Shown here: one piece after another, positions 19,731 through 29,326 of the stretch
Position numbering within the stretch: the first letter of the stretch is position 1
Layout of the letters: every line of letters begins with the position of its first letter
Source of the DNA: Oceanospirillum sediminis
GTDB lineage: Bacteria > Pseudomonadota > Gammaproteobacteria > Pseudomonadales > Halomonadaceae
Assembly: GCF_014164585.1 (NCBI RefSeq)
Contig: NZ_JACJFM010000030.1
Span: forward strand, 1 to 64,000
DNA: 64,000 bases
Reading direction: 5' to 3'
Notes under the pieces: model-generated
Told to the model about the DNA's origin: nothing
The model's input: only the letters and a program-made list of their open reading frames with translations
Databases searched by the model: none
Position numbers and translations under genes: made by a program

Positions 19731-19733
19731 TTT

Positions 19734-20168
19734 ATGGCCGGGTATCGCTATCGAAAGCCTCGCAACCTGGTTGCAGAGATCAATGTTGTTCCTTACATCG
19801 ATGTTATGCTGGTGCTACTGGTTATTTTTATGGTGACCGCACCTATTCTGACGCAGGGGGTAAAAGTCGACCTGCCTGAGGCCGTTTCTGCTCCTATTGA
19901 CGTTAAAGAAGATGATCTGCCTCTGATCGTTTCGATCAAGAAAACCGGGGAATACTTTATTGAGCTGGGGCCTGATAAAGAGGAGCCTGTTGCTCTGGAT
20001 ACATTACAGAGTCAGGTAACAAAAATTACCGGGCAGAATCCGCAAATTCAGATTCTGGTGCGCGGAGATAAAAACGTCAGTTATGGGGCAGTTGTCTCTC
20101 TGATGAGTGTTTTACAACAGGCTGGCGCGAAAAATATCGGGCTGCTATCGGAACCGCCGGAAGAATAA
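19734..20168 (+). CDS. tolR: Tol-Pal system protein TolR
   Basis: A 144-residue bitopic inner-membrane protein, ExbD/TolR family. The single span (about 19-40) contains the proton-carrying Asp in NVVPYIDVMLVLLVIFMV, followed by the periplasmic domain (LPEAVSAP, ILVRGDKNVSYG). With TolQ it forms the stator. It is tightly packed: the tolA ATG is seven bases past its stop. Confidence 0.95.
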   Translation: MAGYRYRKPRNLVAEINVVPYIDVMLVLLVIFMVTAPILTQGVKVDLPEAVSAPIDVKEDDLPLIVSIKKTGEYFIELGPDKEEPVALDTLQSQVTKITGQNPQIQILVRGDKNVSYGAVVSLMSVLQQAGAKNIGLLSEPPEE

Positions 20169-20175
20169 TTGGATT

Positions 20176-21186
20176 ATGTCTAACCAGAAAAGCGGGCTTC
20201 TGCTTCCGTTTCTGATTGCACTTGTTTGCCATGCTTTACTGGCATTCCTGCTGTTCTTCGGATGGCAGCAGTCACAGACAGTTTCAGAAAAACGAGTGGC
20301 GAGAATAAAACCCAGTGAGGTTATTAATGCGACAGCGGTCAACCATGACCCTATTGCTGCACTAAAGAAACAACAGGAAGAGGCCAGAAAACAGGCCGAA
20401 CAGGCAAAGAAAAAGCAGCTTGAGGCTGCACGTAAGAAAGAAGAAGCCCGCAAACAGGCACTGATTAAAAAACGTCAGGAAGAAGAGCGAATAAAGCAAG
20501 AAGAAATCCGGAAAGCTGAAGAAGCACGCAAGAAAGAACAAGCGCGCAAAAAAGCCGAAGAAGCTCGCAAAGCTGAAGAAGCACGCAAGAAAAAAGCAGA
20601 AGCAGAACGTCTGGCTCAGCTAAAGAAACAGGAACTCCTGAAAGCAGAAGAAGCCAAAAAGAAAGAGGCAGCCGAAAAAGCTGAGGCCGCTCGAAAGGCG
20701 GAAGAAGCCCGTAAGAAAGAAGCTACTCGTAAGGCAGAAGAAGCTCGTAAGAGAGAAGCCGCCCGCAAAGCGGAAGCAGCACGTAAGCAAGCAGCAGAAC
20801 TGGCTGCAAAACAGGCCAGAGAGGCTGCTGAACGCCGGGCATTTGAGGATGCTCTGGCTAAAGAAGAAGCCTTCTTACAGGAGTTAGAAGACCAGGAACG
20901 TCAGGGATCAATGCAAGCCTTGATTAAGACCTATGTAGAGCAAAGCTGGTCTCGCCCACCAACAACAAGACCGGGGATGCAGGCTCTTTTGCGAATAAGA
21001 CTATTGCCCACAGGTGAAGTCGAAGATGTTCAGGTTGTCAGAGGTAGCGGTAATACAGCATTTGATCGTTCTGCTGTACAGGCAGTTCATAAAGCAGGAC
21101 CATTCAGAGAACTGATTGATCTGAAGCCTCATCAAAGGGACGCATTCAAAGAGTTTAACCTGTTGTTTAAACCAGAGGATATTTAA
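20176..21186 (+). CDS. tolA: Tol-Pal system protein TolA
   Basis: A 336-residue protein that reaches from the inner membrane across the periplasm to TolB and Pal. The ATG at 20176 is chosen; the longer reading frame overlaps tolR. Residues 10-30 are the membrane anchor, about 60-230 an extended helix made of Lys/Ala/Glu-rich repeats (variants of ARKAEEA), and about 245-336 the globular C-terminal domain ([40 protein letters not shown]). The repeats make the DNA locally repetitive without being a repeat element. Confidence 0.94.
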   Translation: MSNQKSGLLLPFLIALVCHALLAFLLFFGWQQSQTVSEKRVARIKPSEVINATAVNHDPIAALKKQQEEARKQAEQAKKKQLEAARKKEEARKQALIKKRQEEERIKQEEIRKAEEARKKEQARKKAEEARKAEEARKKKAEAERLAQLKKQELLKAEEAKKKEAAEKAEAARKAEEARKKEATRKAEEARKREAARKAEAARKQAAELAAKQAREAAERRAFEDALAKEEAFLQELEDQERQGSMQALIKTYVEQSWSRPPTTRPGMQALLRIRLLPTGEVEDVQVVRGSGNTAFDRSAVQAVHKAGPFRELIDLKPHQRDAFKEFNLLFKPEDI

Positions 21187-21188
21187 CA

Positions 21189-22490
21189 ATGATAGTCCGT
21201 CAATGGATTATGGCAGTAGTGGTGATGCTGCTCTCAGTGCAGCAAGCGATCGCTGAACTGACAATTGAGATCACCCAGGGAAACGACAAAGCAACTCCGG
21301 TCGCGATTGTTCCTTTTTCCTGGCAGGGTAACGCTGCGTTACAGGAAGATATTGCCCGGATTGTTTCAGATGACCTTGAAAGAAGTGGGCTGATCAAGCC
21401 TCTGGCAAGAACTGAAATGCTGAGTCTGCCCAGCGAACGAAAAGAGATTTTTTTCCGTGACTGGTCCCTGCTGAAACAGGAATATCTGTTGATTGGTCAG
21501 GTAAAACCAACGTCTGATCCGACAGTTCTGAGTATCCGTTATGAGCTTTATGATGTCGTGCGCCAGGCTCGGGTACTGGGCGAGATTATCAAAGGAACGC
21601 AAGATGAGCTGCGCTCAAGGGCACACTATATCAGCGATAAGATTTTTGAGGAGCTGACCGGTTTACGAGGCGCTTTCTCTACTAAGATTGCTTATATTAC
21701 AGCGGATAGACAAAGCAATGGTAAAACCAGATATCAGCTGAAAGTATCTGATGCCGATGGTCGCCGTGAGAAAACGATTCTGACATCTCAACAACCTCTG
21801 TTGTCTCCATCCTGGTCTCCGGATGCTAAATATCTGGCTTATGTCTCCTTTGAAAAAGGGCGACCAGGTATTTATCTGCAGAATGTATATACCGGCAAGA
21901 GACGCCAGCTGACAGCCTTTAAAGGCTTGAATGGCGCTCCAAGCTGGTCCCCGGATGGCAATAAACTGGTGGTTACCTTATCAAAGGACGGCAATCCCGA
22001 GCTATACGAAATCAACCTGCAAACCAACAAAGTCAGACGCCTGACCCGCCATTACAGTATCGAGACAGAAGCTGAGTGGTCATCAGATGGTAAACGTATG
22101 CTCTTTACATCAAGCCGTGCAGGTGGGCCACAGATTTATGAAATGAATCTGGAAACAGGTGAAGAAAAGCGTCTTACCTTCGATGGCAATTACAATGCCC
22201 GCGCAAGATACTCTCCGGATGGCAAAGAGATCTATTTTGTGCATCAGAAAGATGGGATTTTTCACATTGCTGCACAGGAACTTAGCACGAATCGTATGCG
22301 AATTCTGACACAAACGCCATTAGATGAGTCTCCTAGTGTTTCTCCCAATGGAAGTATGTTAATTTATGCTACGCAAGAGGGTAGGAGTGGCTATCTCGGA
22401 GCCGTATCTATTGATGGTCAGGTGCGTTATCGCCTTCCTTCGCAGCTGGGTGATGTGCGCGAGCCGGCCTGGTCACCCTTTTTGAATTAG
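21189..22490 (+). CDS. tolB: Tol-Pal system beta-propeller protein TolB
   Basis: A 433-residue periplasmic protein that links TolA to Pal. The signal peptide ends near QQAIA (residue about 23). An N-terminal alpha/beta domain (25-160) precedes a six-bladed propeller with repeated SWSPDG-type motifs ([50 protein letters not shown]). Its start is two bases after the tolA stop. Confidence 0.96.
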   Translation: MIVRQWIMAVVVMLLSVQQAIAELTIEITQGNDKATPVAIVPFSWQGNAALQEDIARIVSDDLERSGLIKPLARTEMLSLPSERKEIFFRDWSLLKQEYLLIGQVKPTSDPTVLSIRYELYDVVRQARVLGEIIKGTQDELRSRAHYISDKIFEELTGLRGAFSTKIAYITADRQSNGKTRYQLKVSDADGRREKTILTSQQPLLSPSWSPDAKYLAYVSFEKGRPGIYLQNVYTGKRRQLTAFKGLNGAPSWSPDGNKLVVTLSKDGNPELYEINLQTNKVRRLTRHYSIETEAEWSSDGKRMLFTSSRAGGPQIYEMNLETGEEKRLTFDGNYNARARYSPDGKEIYFVHQKDGIFHIAAQELSTNRMRILTQTPLDESPSVSPNGSMLIYATQEGRSGYLGAVSIDGQVRYRLPSQLGDVREPAWSPFLN

Positions 22491-22543
22491 ATAGCTAATA
22501 CATTAAATAAAAAATTGAGTCCCCATCGCTTCAGGAGCCTGAT

Positions 22544-23095
22544 ATGGAATTAAAAAAATACAGCAAGACTCTATTCTTTGGTGCAACACTGGCCGTTCTG
22601 GCGGGTTGTGGTGGTAATGCCGCTACTACTGATCAGAATGGTGGTATGACTGGTGGTAGTGATGTTACTCCGGTTGTAACCAGTGATGGTGCCGGCGGTG
22701 ACAGCTCTGTTAATGGTCAGGGACTTGGACAGGATCAAATGGGTAGTGGTTCAGATGCCGCTGCTATGCCTGCTGTAAATACTTTATACTTTGATTTTGA
22801 CAAGTCAGATATCCGTGCCGATTCACGCGATATTCTGGATCAGCATGCCGAATATCTGCTGGCTAACCCTTCTGTTACAGTAATTCTGGAAGGTCATGCA
22901 GATGAGCGCGGTACTCGTGAATACAACCAGGCGCTGGGTGAGCGTCGTGGTAACTCAGTAATGAGCTACCTGCAGCTGAAGGGTATCAGCGCTTCCCGCC
23001 TGGAAGTGGTTAGCTTTGGTGAAGAGAGTCCGGCGGTAATTGGCCATAACCGTGAGGCATGGTCTGAAAATCGTCGCGTTGTTGTTAAATACTAA
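22544..23095 (+). CDS. pal: Peptidoglycan-associated lipoprotein Pal
   Basis: A 183-residue outer-membrane lipoprotein. The lipobox LAGC puts the acylated Cys at about residue 22. A Gly/Ser/Asn-rich linker (about 23-75) leads to an OmpA-like domain that binds meso-diaminopimelate in peptidoglycan (LYFDFDKSDIRADSRDIL and EGHADERGTREYNQALGERR). It anchors the outer membrane to the wall with TolB and TolA. The linker is longer and more Gly-rich than in E. coli Pal. Confidence 0.96.
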   Translation: MELKKYSKTLFFGATLAVLAGCGGNAATTDQNGGMTGGSDVTPVVTSDGAGGDSSVNGQGLGQDQMGSGSDAAAMPAVNTLYFDFDKSDIRADSRDILDQHAEYLLANPSVTVILEGHADERGTREYNQALGERRGNSVMSYLQLKGISASRLEVVSFGEESPAVIGHNREAWSENRRVVVKY

Positions 23096-23112
23096 GTTCG
23101 GATGAGGGCAGG

Positions 23113-23961
23113 ATGTATATCCCTTTCCGTAAACAGATACTGATGCTGCCTGTTCTGGCAGTATCATTATCTGTGAATGCAGCAGATCTGGCAGGACAGA
23201 ATATTGCGCCATTGGGCGCTGATTCCGGTTCGGCCAGATCAACTCCAGATGTCAGCTCTCAGTTGCTTTTCCAGGTGCAACAGTTGCAGCGCGAAGTGCA
23301 AATGCTGAGAGATCATGTTGAACAACAAGCCCAACTGATTAATCAGTTACAGCGTGATAGTCGGGATCGCTATCTTGATGCTGATCGAAGATTATCGGAT
23401 ATCAGTCGTGAAATAACGGTTCTCAGGAAACGACCTGTTGCACCTGCCGCTGTTAATCTTCCTCCGGCGGTGAATGGGCCTGCTCAGACTCCGGTTTCAG
23501 TGGCTCAGGTTACCACTACAGCCAGCAATGATACTCAGGATCAGACAGTAGCGGCTGAAGCACCTGCATCAGCTCAGTCCTCATCATCACAGGTATCAGC
23601 AAAAGAAGCTTATCAGAGCGCTTATGCTCTGGTGAAAACCAAGCAGTTTGATAAAGCCATTGAATCTTATCGAGGCTTTATCACGACTTATCAGGATTCG
23701 ACGCTGGTGCCGAATGCATATTACTGGCTGGGCGAGTTGTATCTGGTGAAGAAGCAGCTACAGCAAGCAGAGCAGGTGTTCAGTACCGTCGTCAACAGCT
23801 TCCCTCTGAGTCGAAAAGTACCGGATGCCAGCTATAAACTGGGTCTGATTTACGCAAGAACAGGTCAGGAAGATAAAGCTAAAACCCAGATGGGCCTGGT
23901 GATAAAAACTTACCCTGATACTACAGCCGCTAAGTTAGCTGCAAACTATCTGGAACAATGA
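23113..23961 (+). CDS. cpoB: Cell division coordinator CpoB (YbgF)
   Basis: A 282-residue periplasmic protein, the conserved last gene of tol-pal. A signal peptide (ILMLPVLAVSLSVNA) is followed by a trimerising coiled coil (about 48-105, TolA-binding), a Pro/Ala/Thr-rich linker, and TPR units (SAYALVKTKQFDKAIESY, NAYYWLGELYLVKKQLQQAE, DASYKLGLIYARTGQEDKA). In E. coli it couples PBP1B activity to Tol-driven constriction. A terminator follows 48 bases after the stop. Confidence 0.94.
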   Translation: MYIPFRKQILMLPVLAVSLSVNAADLAGQNIAPLGADSGSARSTPDVSSQLLFQVQQLQREVQMLRDHVEQQAQLINQLQRDSRDRYLDADRRLSDISREITVLRKRPVAPAAVNLPPAVNGPAQTPVSVAQVTTTASNDTQDQTVAAEAPASAQSSSSQVSAKEAYQSAYALVKTKQFDKAIESYRGFITTYQDSTLVPNAYYWLGELYLVKKQLQQAEQVFSTVVNSFPLSRKVPDASYKLGLIYARTGQEDKAKTQMGLVIKTYPDTTAAKLAANYLEQ

Positions 23962-24008
23962 CTTTCTTATAATCTTTCCGGCTATCGCCAGGTAAAAAAC
24001 TATGGATA

Positions 24009-24046
24009 AGCGGCGCTTTCAGTTACAATGCGCCGTTTATTTTTTA
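24009..24046 (+). terminator. Rho-independent terminator of the tol-pal operon
   Basis: CGGCGC (24011-24016) pairs with GCGCCG (24030-24035) across a 13-base loop, followed by TTTATTTTTT. It separates the tol-pal genes from queE, whose ATG overlaps the region immediately behind the T-run, so any queE promoter must lie in or before the hairpin or read-through is used. Confidence 0.8.
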
Positions 24047-24050
24047 CAGA

Positions 24051-24710
24051 ATGGCCGGAATGTCTGAATCTACTCTTCGAATCACTGAAATATTCTGCTC
24101 GCTACAAGGAGAGACAAGAACTGTCGGATTACCAACAGTTTTTATTCGTTTGACAGGATGTCCGATGCGCTGTGTTTATTGCGATACCAGCTATGCTTTC
24201 TCCGGTGGAGAAACCGTTGGTATAGATGATATTCTCGCAAAAACGGCAGAATACGGTGCGCAATATGTCACTGTGAGCGGAGGGGAACCTCTGGCACAGA
24301 AAAACTGTTATGAACTGCTGACTCGTTTGTGCGATGAAGGTTATCAGGTTTCTGTTGAAACAGGCGGTGCAATGGATATCTCTCCGGCAGATAGCCGGGT
24401 CAGTGTTGTGCTGGATATCAAGACGCCAGCGTCCGGAGAACTGGGAAAAAACCGCTGGCAGAATATTGACTACCTAAAGCCAGATGACCAGATTAAGTTT
24501 GTTATTTGCGACAGAAATGATTATGAATGGGCCCGTTTTAAAATGGAAGAACTTGGCTTAGCTCATAAAGTGAATGAGATTCTTTTTTCTCCGAGCCATA
24601 AACAACTGAAACCCGTTGAACTGGCGAACTGGATTCTGGAAGATAAATTACAGGTTCGTTTTCAGCAGCAACTGCATAAACTGCTCTGGGATGATGAACC
24701 AGGGCATTAA
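24051..24710 (+). CDS. queE: 7-carboxy-7-deazaguanine synthase QueE
   Basis: A 219-residue radical-SAM enzyme that converts 6-carboxytetrahydropterin to 7-carboxy-7-deazaguanine for queuosine synthesis. The iron-sulfur motif is the CX3CX2C seen as CPMRCVYC (Cys near residues 34, 38 and 41). The substrate stretch CSLQGETRTVGLPTVFIR and the SAM-binding VSGGEPL are present. Two ATG starts, at 24051 and 24060, are possible; neither has a good ribosome site. QueC follows after 43 bases. Confidence 0.94.
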   Translation: MAGMSESTLRITEIFCSLQGETRTVGLPTVFIRLTGCPMRCVYCDTSYAFSGGETVGIDDILAKTAEYGAQYVTVSGGEPLAQKNCYELLTRLCDEGYQVSVETGGAMDISPADSRVSVVLDIKTPASGELGKNRWQNIDYLKPDDQIKFVICDRNDYEWARFKMEELGLAHKVNEILFSPSHKQLKPVELANWILEDKLQVRFQQQLHKLLWDDEPGH

Positions 24711-24753
24711 GATTTTCCGGTCTGACAGATAGTATTACAGGTTATAATAAATA

Positions 24754-25434
24754 ATGACTGATAAGAAAAAAGCGGTTGTGCTTGTTTCCGGGGGGCTGGA
24801 TTCTGCAACGGTGTTAGCGATGGCAAATGCTCAGGGATATGAATGCTATGCCCTGAGTTTTGACTATGGGCAGAGACAGATTTCTGAACTCAATGCAGCA
24901 AGAGCTGTCGCTAAAGCTCATGGTGCTATTGAACATAAAGTCGTCAGACTGAGCCTCAATGATTTTGGTGGTTCTGCGTTAACAGATAATAATATCGACG
25001 TACCAGAAGAAGAAACTGAAGGCATTCCCGTCACTTATGTTCCGGCCAGAAATACCGTGTTTTTATCTTTGGCATTAGGCTGGGCTGAAGTTCTCGGAGC
25101 CTCAGAAATTTTTATTGGTGTGAATGCGGTTGATTACTCGGGTTATCCGGACTGTCGGCCTGAATTTATTGATGCCTATGAAAAAATGGCAAATCTGGCG
25201 ACTAAAGCTGGTATTGAGGGCCATACCTTGAGTATTCAGACTCCATTGATATCTTTGACTAAAGCAGAGATTATTCAGGCTGGACTGACCGTCGGAGTTG
25301 ATTACAGCCTGACAGTTTCCTGTTATCAGGCTGATAATCACGGGCAGGCATGTGGTCGCTGTGATAGCTGTCGACTGCGTGCAAAAGGTTTTGAGGACGC
25401 GGGGACAGATGACCCGACCCGATACCAGAGCTGA
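24754..25434 (+). CDS. queC: 7-cyano-7-deazaguanine synthase QueC
   Basis: A 226-residue ATP-dependent ligase that turns 7-carboxy-7-deazaguanine into preQ0. The PP-loop is [12 protein letters not shown] (residues 8-19), and the four zinc-binding Cys lie near the C-terminus in [18 protein letters not shown]. It is the partner of queE, and both are likely transcribed together. Confidence 0.96.
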   Translation: MTDKKKAVVLVSGGLDSATVLAMANAQGYECYALSFDYGQRQISELNAARAVAKAHGAIEHKVVRLSLNDFGGSALTDNNIDVPEEETEGIPVTYVPARNTVFLSLALGWAEVLGASEIFIGVNAVDYSGYPDCRPEFIDAYEKMANLATKAGIEGHTLSIQTPLISLTKAEIIQAGLTVGVDYSLTVSCYQADNHGQACGRCDSCRLRAKGFEDAGTDDPTRYQS

Positions 25435-25474
25435 TACTAAATAATCGGATTATTCAGAGGGAAAGGGGATTAGA

Positions 25475-26239
25475 ATGCTGTGTAAAATTGATTATCAGGC
25501 ACCGAAAGATCTGCTGAAAGACCGTATTATTATGGTAACCGGTGCCAGTGACGGTATAGGCCGGGCTGCTGCAAAAGCTTACGCTGCGCATGGAGCAACA
25601 GTTATTCTGGTTGGCAGAACAATAAAGAAACTGGAAGAAGTTTACGATGAGATTGAGGAAGCTGGCGGTGCACAACCCGCTATCTTCCCGATTAACTTCG
25701 AGACAGCGACCTATAAAGACTATGGCGAAATGGCCGAGCTGCTGGTAAAAGAGTTCGGTCGTCTGGATGGACTGCTGCACAACGCAGGTATTCTGGGATC
25801 GCTGACACCCGTTGATGCATACAATCCGCAACAATGGGAACAGGTTATGCAGGTTAATTTTAATTCTGCATTGCTGATGACTCAGGCGCTGCTGTCCTTA
25901 TTACAAGAATCACGGGATGCCCGTTTGCTATTTACCTCTTCCAGCGTAGGGAGAAAAGGGCGTGCATTCTGGGGAGCTTATAGTATTTCTAAGTTTGCCA
26001 CAGAAGGCCTGGTGGAAATTCTGGCAGATGAACAGGAAAATCTGTCCAGTGTCAGGGTAAACAGTATCAATCCGGGAGCAACAAGAACGGGGATGCGACA
26101 GCTGGCTTATCCTGGAGAAAATCCCGCGACTCTGCGCACTCCCGAAGAGATTATGCCAACTTATCTCTACCTTATGGGGCCAGATAGCAAGGGCGATAAT
26201 GGCCTGAAGTTTGATGCCCAGCCACCTAAGACAGACTGA
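25475..26239 (+). CDS. yciK: YciK-family short-chain oxidoreductase
   Basis: A 254-residue SDR enzyme. The cofactor motif TGASDGIGRAAAK is at residues 23-35, the structural NAG is in LHNAGILG, and the catalytic residues are Ser in TSSSVGRKG and Tyr-x3-Lys in YSISKFA. The opening (YQAPKDLLKDRIIMVTGASDGIG) and length fit the YciK group, whose physiological substrate is unknown. AGGGG lies shortly before the ATG. It follows queC by 40 bases and is closed by the hairpin at 26265-26289. Confidence 0.85.
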   Translation: MLCKIDYQAPKDLLKDRIIMVTGASDGIGRAAAKAYAAHGATVILVGRTIKKLEEVYDEIEEAGGAQPAIFPINFETATYKDYGEMAELLVKEFGRLDGLLHNAGILGSLTPVDAYNPQQWEQVMQVNFNSALLMTQALLSLLQESRDARLLFTSSSVGRKGRAFWGAYSISKFATEGLVEILADEQENLSSVRVNSINPGATRTGMRQLAYPGENPATLRTPEEIMPTYLYLMGPDSKGDNGLKFDAQPPKTD

Positions 26240-26264
26240 CTCTGACGGTGCGTATGTGGCGTTA

Positions 26265-26289
26265 CTGAGCCTGTATCAGACAGGCTCAG
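26265..26289. terminator. Hairpin after the yciK-like gene
   Basis: A 10-bp perfect stem (26265-26274 with 26280-26289) and a 5-base loop, placed 26 bases after the stop. No T-run follows, so it may stabilise the message end rather than terminate by itself. Confidence 0.55.
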
Positions 26290-26354
26290 AAGTCATCTCC
26301 CATGTTAAATGCCATCCTTGACTTTTTATCCATACAGACTTTTCAGGTATTAGC

Positions 26355-26368
26355 TTGACCTGAATCAT
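26355..26368. promoter_or_regulatory. Degenerate FNR/Anr-like site before the Aer-like genes
   Basis: TTGACCTGAATCAT matches TTGAT-N4-ATCAA at eight of ten positions. Its centre is 70 bases before the PAS gene. A class II arrangement would place the start near 26403 with TAGCAT (26387-26392) or CATTAT (26390-26395) as -10. In Pseudomonas aeruginosa aer is known to be Anr-controlled, which makes the site plausible but not proven. Confidence 0.4.
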
Positions 26369-26431
26369 TCAAAATTCATCCTTTCGTAGCATTATTGAAA
26401 TCTTCAGCCTGCTCAAATAGGAAGAATTATA

Positions 26432-26971
26432 ATGCTGGCCTGTGATTTCCCCCATTCCGAAGAAGTACACCTGGGTCGTGATGACCTGATTATCTCAAAA
26501 ACAGACCTTAAAGGCAGAATTACCTACGCTAACCGGACGTTTATGTCTATTGCAGGCTTTTCTGAGGAAGAGCTGCTGAGCCAGCCTCATAATCTGATCA
26601 GACATCCGGATATGCCAAAGGGCGTTTTTAAATTTCTATGGCAGGAATTGAAAGCTGGAAAGGAGTTTTTTGGCTTTGTGAAAAACCTAACCAGAGATGG
26701 CCAGTATTACTGGGTTTTCGCCAATATTACACCTGATAAGGATGTATATGGCAATACACAAGGGTACTTCTCTGTCCGGCGTTGTCCGGGAAAACTGGCA
26801 ATCAAACATATTGAGCCTGTATATCAGACAATGAGAGAGATCGAAGCCAGATATACAGGAGCTAATGCAGCCAGACATTCTCTGGACTATCTTGATCAGC
26901 TGCTGAATAACAGGGAAATGACCTATGAGGAGCTGGTAATAAGTCTCCAGGCAGGTAAAACGGATGAATAA
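26432..26971 (+). CDS. Aer-like PAS sensor protein (stand-alone)
   Basis: A 179-residue cytosolic protein made mainly of one PAS domain (about 15-125). The diagnostic Aer block is [20 protein letters not shown], almost the same as in E. coli Aer, where this domain binds FAD and reads redox state. Typical Aer has PAS, a membrane anchor and a chemotaxis domain in one chain; here the chain ends after a short helical tail ([16 protein letters not shown]). The next gene, overlapping by 8 bp, supplies the membrane and signalling part. AGGAAG precedes the ATG. The pair probably forms a two-piece energy-taxis receptor. Confidence 0.85.
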   Translation: MLACDFPHSEEVHLGRDDLIISKTDLKGRITYANRTFMSIAGFSEEELLSQPHNLIRHPDMPKGVFKFLWQELKAGKEFFGFVKNLTRDGQYYWVFANITPDKDVYGNTQGYFSVRRCPGKLAIKHIEPVYQTMREIEARYTGANAARHSLDYLDQLLNNREMTYEELVISLQAGKTDE

Positions 26972-28268
26972 TACAATATCCCCGGTTAAGTCCCTTATTG
27001 GTCTGGCCCTGTTTTTTCTCGCTATGATACTGTTGGTCGCATTTATTCGGGAGCAGCTGACCTCTGAATTAGCGGCTTTGTCTGCTGTTTTTCTTTGCAG
27101 TCTCTTTCAGATGTACCGGAGTATATTACCGCTGGATCTGACCCTGAATGAGGTACATAAAGTTCTGACACTGGCCAGAAAGGGTGAGTTACACCACCGG
27201 GTTGTCAGAACAAATGAGCTTAAACAGGCCGCACAACTGGCCTGGGCTGTGAATGAGTTTCTGGACTTTTCTGAGACGTACTTTAAGGAAGTACGGTTAT
27301 GTTTTGATCGGGTGAATAATAATGATTTCAGTCGAATCGCCAGAGGAACCGGATTACCCGGAGACTTTTCAGAATCCCTCAACTCTATTAATGATGCGAT
27401 TCATGCTATTCGGGAGAATGTTGGCTTTACCCGCCAGAATGAACTGGCTCATATGATGCATCAGCTTAACCTGTCGTCTATCCGGCGAGATCTTTTCCAA
27501 TCGGTTAAGAACTTATCTGATATTGAAAGAGATATCAGTGCGTTCAGCCAGATGGCTGAAAAAAATCTGGCACTATCACGCCATAGTCAGGCAGAAGTGC
27601 AGAGTATGGCTGAGCAGCTGGAAAAATCGGAGACTGAAACAGCAGAACTGCAAAATAGAGTGACAAGCCTCAATGCCGCAGCTCAGGAAGTCAATCAGGC
27701 GATGAATCTCATTACAGCCATTGCGGACCAGACAAACCTTCTGGCATTAAACGCTTCAGTAGAAGCGGCCCGTGCCGGAGATGCCGGGAGAGGTTTTTCT
27801 GTTGTTGCAGATGAGGTGAAAAATCTGGCAGAAAAAACAAAATCAACAGCAATTGAAGTCAGCGACGTGGTTGATGTGTTAGACCGCAGAATTGAGGAAA
27901 TATCCAGGGCAGCAGAAATCAGCCAGCAGCTAAACAGTCGTGTCAGCAGTAAACTGAATGTGCTGCTTGAACACTTCGAGGTATTGGCAGACAGTGCAGA
28001 AACCACTTATGACAGATCTTCAGATACCGCTAAAATCTCTAAGGAAGCTCACCAAAGGCTGGAAAGTGTGACTTCGAAGCAGGCTGTTTATGCGATGATT
28101 GAGCAAATGTTGAACTCTGATCATCATGGAGAGGAAGCCGCTTTATCAGAAAGCATGCAAAGATTCAGAGAATTGGTAAGCCGCTATAAAGATGGAATTG
28201 ATAGTAAAGAAGTCCTGATTACTGAACTGGAGACAATGGAAAAGCAAAAGGCTGCAGTATTTTCCTGA
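26964..28268 (+). CDS. Methyl-accepting chemotaxis protein partner of the PAS sensor
   Basis: A 434-residue transducer. Two closely spaced hydrophobic segments (about 9-29 and 36-55) with almost no periplasmic loop match the Aer-type hairpin anchor, then a HAMP-like region (about 60-125) and the signalling hairpin with tip [20 protein letters not shown] and [13 protein letters not shown]. There is no sensory domain of its own and no CheR-docking pentapeptide. The ATG overlaps the end of the PAS gene, so translation is coupled. The simplest reading is that it receives its signal from the separate PAS protein. Confidence 0.87.
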   Translation: MNNTISPVKSLIGLALFFLAMILLVAFIREQLTSELAALSAVFLCSLFQMYRSILPLDLTLNEVHKVLTLARKGELHHRVVRTNELKQAAQLAWAVNEFLDFSETYFKEVRLCFDRVNNNDFSRIARGTGLPGDFSESLNSINDAIHAIRENVGFTRQNELAHMMHQLNLSSIRRDLFQSVKNLSDIERDISAFSQMAEKNLALSRHSQAEVQSMAEQLEKSETETAELQNRVTSLNAAAQEVNQAMNLITAIADQTNLLALNASVEAARAGDAGRGFSVVADEVKNLAEKTKSTAIEVSDVVDVLDRRIEEISRAAEISQQLNSRVSSKLNVLLEHFEVLADSAETTYDRSSDTAKISKEAHQRLESVTSKQAVYAMIEQMLNSDHHGEEAALSESMQRFRELVSRYKDGIDSKEVLITELETMEKQKAAVFS

Positions 28269-28325
28269 GATGAGATACTGAAATATCACTTGATAAATAA
28301 GCACCTGAAAAAATGATCTGCACAT

Positions 28326-28357
28326 GCAGTATTGATATCAGATGATATCAATACTGC
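28326..28357. terminator. Near-perfect palindrome between convergent genes
   Basis: 15 bases (28326-28340) pair perfectly with 28343-28357 across a 2-base centre. It lies between the convergent transducer and EAL genes. On the minus strand a T6 run follows after about 12 bases. A bidirectional terminator is likely. Confidence 0.6.
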
Positions 28358-28380
28358 CAGGCTGGAAGATGAACTGAATA

Positions 28381-29115
28381 TCAGCTTTTATAAGAGATAA
28401 ACTGCTCCCGATACAAAAAGCCCTGGATATAATCAACACCAAGCTGCCGGGCAAACAGCAGATCTTCTTCACGCTCAACACCTTCCAGAATCAGCTTTTT
28501 ATTGCTGGCCTTAGCAAACTGACATAGCGCATTCAGTAAATGTTCATAGTTTTCTTTGTTCTGATTTTTAATCCAGGAACGATCCAGTTTCAGGAAGTCA
28601 ACGCTCAGCAGAATATCGAATGAAAGCATACTGTCCGGAGCGCCAATATCATCCAGGGCAATTTTTAAACCATGTTCACGATATGCCTTGCCCATGCCAC
28701 TGCTATAGATGGCATCACTGGCATCAGTATTTTCTATAATTTCAACAACCAGATTGGGTTTACCTTTCAGTAATTCCAGCAACGGATTTCTTTCGTCACT
28801 GCCAAATAAAGCAAAAGCGTGGGGATCAATGTTCAGAAAAAGAGTATCGCCCTCAGGGGCTGATGTGAGCTGTAGCCATTTCATCTGATATTCAATATTA
28901 AACAGACTGAGTTCATCAGCATGAAGCGCTTCAAACACCAGATCTGGCCTGAGAGGATTATCATCTGAGTCATAAAAGCGAGCCAGGCCTTCCCATGCTG
29001 CTATTTCGCCTGTACTTAACTCTACAATAGGCTGATATTCGACACCAAAACGTTGGTTCTGTATTAAATCATATAGTGTGAAGTTATCTATTCCCAAAAA
29101 AACTTCTTTCAGCAT
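28381..29115 (-). CDS. EAL-domain protein, probable c-di-GMP phosphodiesterase
   Basis: A 244-residue, single-domain cytosolic protein. The signature motif reads WEGLARF (E42-G43-L44 rather than EAL). Metal- and base-type residues remain: Asn in FLNIDPHAF, Glu in LVVEIIENTD, the Asp pair in IALDDIG, Lys in VDFLKLDRSW, Glu in ILEGVEREEDL, and the terminal YIQGFLY. The loop-6 stretch, usually DDFGTGYSSL, is DDIGAPDSML, and this loop affects dimer-dependent activity, so catalysis may be altered. No sensory domain is present. It is on the same strand as the signalling genes at 29.3-35 kb but 211 bases away. Confidence 0.83.
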   Translation of the reverse strand: MLKEVFLGIDNFTLYDLIQNQRFGVEYQPIVELSTGEIAAWEGLARFYDSDDNPLRPDLVFEALHADELSLFNIEYQMKWLQLTSAPEGDTLFLNIDPHAFALFGSDERNPLLELLKGKPNLVVEIIENTDASDAIYSSGMGKAYREHGLKIALDDIGAPDSMLSFDILLSVDFLKLDRSWIKNQNKENYEHLLNALCQFAKASNKKLILEGVEREEDLLFARQLGVDYIQGFLYREQFISYKS

Positions 29116-29242
29116 AAAGGGTTACTCAGTTCATGATAATTGTTCTTATTATTTATTCTACTCAATGAACTGTCAAATCAGGAAATATTGCATAAGCAAA
29201 AAATGGTTTGATAACAGGAGGTAAAGCAAACGGGATACAGTT

Positions 29243-29270
29243 GGAAACAGATCTGGAAGGAACTGTTTCC
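29243..29270 (-). terminator. Possible terminator after the HopJ-family gene
   Basis: GGAAACAG (29243-29250) pairs with CTGTTTCC (29263-29270) over a 12-base loop. It lies 57 bases past the stop of the HopJ-family gene. No T-run follows on the minus strand, so confidence is low. Confidence 0.35.
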
Positions 29271-29326
29271 TTTGAAGCGCTTCTGATATGGTGTGCATTC
29301 TGACAGATCAGTCAGAAGCAAGAGAA

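Noticed and set aside
20400-20830. Repetitive DNA in tolA as a possible repeat array
   Set aside because: The repetition reflects Lys/Ala/Glu helix codons normal for TolA domain II; there are no constant repeats or spacers of CRISPR type.
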